This document shows positions 60,600 through 64,000 of a stretch of DNA of 64,000 nt, in pieces; position 1 is the first letter of the stretch, and each line of letters starts with the position of its first letter. The stretch comes from Sipunculus nudus (taxonomy: Eukaryota; Annelida; Sipuncula; Golfingiida; Sipunculidae), in contig CM049315.1 in NCBI GenBank assembly GCA_026874595.1, forward strand, positions 6,258,664-6,322,663. The letters are read 5' to 3'. A program made the translations under genes and the position numbers. Under the pieces are notes generated by a model. It saw only the letters and a program-made list of their open reading frames with translations, ran no database searches and had not been told where the DNA came from.

Positions 60600-61069
60600 G
60601 CTCAAAATCTTTACCAAATAAACATTCAGCAATTTATGTTCTCATACATGGGAGAATATATGTAAATGTATGTAATGCATAGTCTTTCTATACAATTATA
60701 GGGCTTCGATCATTATTTAATATAATACAACCTATTATTTCAGGCATACACACAAGGAAAACACACTATTTTGCATATTTCTGCCTTTAAATCACATGTG
60801 TATTGTTAAAAAGTAATTCATTAAAAAAAAATGTAGGAAACAGTTGTATTGGTCGTTGCAAAAACATAGTATAATTTATGAATTAGCCATATATATATAT
60901 ACAATTAACAAGATCTTGCATAAAAATACCTGCACGGTTGGATCCTGTTTGGTTACAAGTTTTTCATATTATCAGCTATTTAATTTATTTATTTATTTAT
61001 TATATTTATTCTTTTATCAATTACAAAATTTATAAACTGCTTTCCATCAAAGAGTTGTAACTGTTTGTT

Positions 61070-61147
<78 letters not shown>

Positions 61148-62129
61148 AATTGCAAATATGGGTTTTCACACAATATTGTGTTCGAATTAAAATTATGTTA
61201 TTTCATGTAATGCTGTTACATATTGTATTATTGTTGAACTTCGGTGTTCCTTAACACGTGCTCTTTGTGGAACCATGCATGGCCTGAGGGTTTTACATCA
61301 GAATGAACTTCTAATTATTCATTCATTCATACATGTTATGGCCTACAATTCTCTGGGCTCGAGACATGCATAAAGATTTATTGTAATTAAAAAACAAATG
61401 TAACAAACAAAATGTAAACTATTTATTAAATGGAATGTTTGATATAAACAGGTCTTAATATTGTATTTAGGCCATAATAGTATACGTTTGTTTGTCGCAA
61501 CCACACGGTCGACAAAAACTATAATATAAGACTGAACAAGCCTATGTGTGTGACAGTAGGTCTATATATAGGCTACCTCCTATACTACTGAAAACTATAT
61601 ACACGAAACAATTATTTTGTTGAAAATGGATCTTTGGCGTACAGGTCTACGTAACACAGCGTTTTACGTTTCTCGTCGTATATTTTCAGGCTTGCCGCAT
61701 AAAGTATTAAAACAACTTTTTATGTAGACTATAACTGTATGAATTGCTAAACGTATGTTCTAACGAATGCAGTCCTGCGCCGTTTGTGTTTGTGTGTGTG
61801 TGTGTGTGGGGGGGGGTCCTTATATATTGTGGGATGCTTCAAATTTGAATTCAATTATTCGACCCAAATATATATTCCCAGGTTCATTCGTGCATAAGTG
61901 ACTGTACATTTGTGAATTTTCATTGATGACGTACTGTACACCAAAATCTAATCAGTTTTTTCTGCCCCCGGTAGCGGCACCAAGGGGGAAATGCTCCTAA
62001 TTTGACCTGTGGATGCCGTTTATCAGTTGTGTAATGCCAGCTCACAATTAACAGGATTTCAATGCGTCTTGTCTACAGCTGTTTCATATACCAGCTCAGG
62101 TAGTGTGTCACAAGGGTCACCTCCTAACG
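60600..62129. other. AT-rich intergenic sequence
   Basis: Apart from the TA microsatellite, a TG run and a poly-G at about 61785-61816, I see no gene, RNA or element with defined ends. Confidence 0.4.
61070..61143. repeat. TA dinucleotide microsatellite
   Basis: There are over 35 TA units without interruption. Reading frames made of alternating Y and I here are artefacts of it. Confidence 0.95.
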
Positions 62130-63245
62130 GTTATGATTGTATCCGCCAAAACAGAGTTTTGCGGATACTATGTTTCCAGTTGCACGCCGCCACATAGGTT
62201 TCCGGAGACCTCCTCTTGAACCACTTGGCAGAATTTTTAAAATTCGGAATTGTGATCGGGTCACATGTGAACTGCTGCGCCCTCATTTGGGTTGACCTCT
62301 GACCTTTCCCCTCTCTAGTGCGTCCATCTGTGCGTCTTTTTTGACACATTAACCCATATATCTTGGGACTCGTTTGACCAATCAGGATAAAACTTTTATA
62401 CAAATGTAGCCCTTAGATAGCTTTAACATACACAAAAAATGGTGGCGCTACCTGCATGCGACCAATTTTGCACAGCGTCCATCTGTTCATCTGCCTTGGG
62501 ATAAAATCACTCATATCTCTGCAGTGGTTGGACTTATCCATCTGGAATTTTGCATGTGTATACATCCTGGATAGCTTTCTTGATTTTATGACTGGTGGCG
62601 CCACCTACATTCACGTTCAGGCTGCAGACGTTCGTCAGGCTTATATATCTCAGGACTCGTTTGACGTATCGTACTACTAGTTTGCACAGCGTCCACTGTT
62701 TGTCTGCCGTGAGATAAAATCACTCATATCTCGGCAGTAGTTTGACTCATCTGCCTAAAGTTTTGCATGTATATACATCTTGGATAGCTTTCTGTTTTTT
62801 TTGGCAGGTGGCGCCATCTACATTTATGTTAACGCTACATACATCCATGCTAATATCTCAGGACTGGGTTGACGTATCCCCTGAAAATTTTGCATGTGTA
62901 TAGATCTCACATAGCTCTTTATCATACACAAAATTGGTGGCGCCACCTGCAAACATTTTTGCACAGCGTCCTTCTGTTTGTCTGCTGTGGAATAAAATTA
63001 CTCATGTGCAAGCAGTGGTTTGACTTATCTGCCAACAATTTTGTATATGTATACAACTTGGAAAGCTTTCTGGATTTTGTGGCAGGTGGCGCCACATACA
63101 TACACATTTCGACTGCAGACATCCATCCTAATATGCAACACACCTCACTCTATTTCCCCTTGCCACTCAATCCATGCCTCACTTCACCCGTCCCACTCTC
63201 ATTTCGGTGGATACACGTAGTCGCTTGACGACTATCCGTATTCTT
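62130..63245 (-). repeat. reverse-oriented copy of the repeat seen at 2215-3375
   Basis: It begins with a hairpin-forming TATCCGCCAAAACAGAGTTT...GCGGATA and then GGTCACATGTGAACTGCTGC (complement of the closing sequence at about 3350). Several GGTGGCGCCACC-bearing units follow (for example 62594 and 62937). It ends near TACACGTAGTCGCTTGACGACTATCC (complement of the opening near 2235). Both ends together define the element. No frame is conserved between copies. Confidence 0.7.
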
Positions 63246-63489
63246 GGGTAATAAGCTGCTTTTGCAGCACGCGGTGGTTGGAACAGTTTTACTCTCCTCA
63301 TGCAGCAGAAATCCAATGTTTTCCATACAAGCTCTGGATGTAGGTATGGACACACACACACACACACATAGAATCTTGCCGAATAATGCGCTTGCAATTA
63401 AATAAAAATGGTGAAACTTTTTATGTCATTCCAAAGATGAATACTATTTAGATTAAATAAAGTACATCTAAAATTAAAAGCATATTAAT

Positions 63490-63956
63490 TCATAGACATA
63501 CAGACTTGTTTATAAGTAAAAGCAAGTTTTAAAGATTCTTAAAAATCATGAAAATATATACAAATGTATTACTTAAAAGTCATGAAAGGAAAGTCCAAAT
63601 TCTTGTAAAAAATATGAAATGTCATGAAATATGAAATTTTTGTCATAACCTTAGACAAAATATGGGAAATAATCTAAATTATGTTGTTATGCTGTAACGA
63701 AAAGTGCTGGGTTATTTTCTCTGATTAAATGTATTTTCCTGTTCTACTGTTTACGTAATAATACGTAAGGAATTCGCCAAAGAATTAACCTCAATTTAGA
63801 ATATTTTGCCCTCCCCTCCAACATTTTCTTTTGCCCTATATTCCCCCCCCCCCCCGTATGTCTGTATAGACATACAGACTTGTTTATAAGTAAGAGCAAG
63901 TTTTAAAGATTCTTAAAAATCATGAAAATATATACAAATGTATTACTTAAAAGTCG
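63490..63956. repeat. direct duplication of about 90 bp, copies about 375 bp apart
   Basis: A stretch of about 90 bp starting CATAGACATACAGACTTGTT at about 63491 is repeated almost exactly at about 63866. The second copy follows a poly-C run and has few mismatches. It may mark the two ends of a small insertion, or a segmental duplication. The remainder to the window end shows nothing else. Confidence 0.75.
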
Positions 63957-64000
63957 CTACAGCTAACCGACTTTTCTGTGTATTAATTCATGTTCCATTT

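Overview
The window is eukaryotic, intron-rich and AT-rich. It comes from an invertebrate animal nuclear genome, most likely a marine mollusc; a bivalve is my best guess, from the repeat style and from gene architecture, and species is not determinable by eye. Three conserved protein-coding genes can be reconstructed exon by exon from GT-AG (once GC-AG) junctions with consistent phase. They are a PDZD11 homologue (minus strand, 20451 to 5831, 7 coding exons, 160 aa), ribosomal protein RPS3A (plus strand, 20525 to 30350, 7 coding exons, 265 aa) and an RNF180-like membrane RING E3 ubiquitin ligase (minus strand, 60120 to 53189, 5 coding exons, 608 aa). A fragment of another gene may end at the left edge (about 295-1440).

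PDZD11 and RPS3A are head to head. Only 73 bp separate their start codons, so the two genes must share a compact bidirectional promoter; it carries a TOP-like pyrimidine start, an ETS-like TTTCCGG and a YY1-like site over the RPS3A start. RPS3A and RNF180 are tail to tail, separated by about 22 kb of repeats and transposons (30.4-52.1 kb).

Repeats dominate the rest. There is a damaged 7.35-kb Ty3/gypsy-type LTR retrotransposon (41636-48988, minus) with gag, RT, RNase H and integrase, and it also carries an SGNH/GDSL-hydrolase-like ORF downstream of pol. A 1,023-bp hAT-like non-autonomous element with 8-bp target duplications sits in PDZD11 intron 1. A roughly 1.95-kb terminal-inverted-repeat element abuts the LTR element. 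There are small foldback elements, tRNA-like SINEs, and minisatellites of 27, 34 and 73 bp in introns of PDZD11 and RNF180. Large families of about 288-bp repeats carry nuclear-receptor half sites (AGGTCA), and a palindrome, GGTGGCGCCACC, recurs in otherwise different repeats over the whole window.

The points most worth following up are the SGNH ORF in the LTR element, the 73-bp array in RNF180 that is a serial copy of an exon end with its splice donor, the very tight PDZD11/RPS3A promoter, and the repeated palindrome and receptor half sites.
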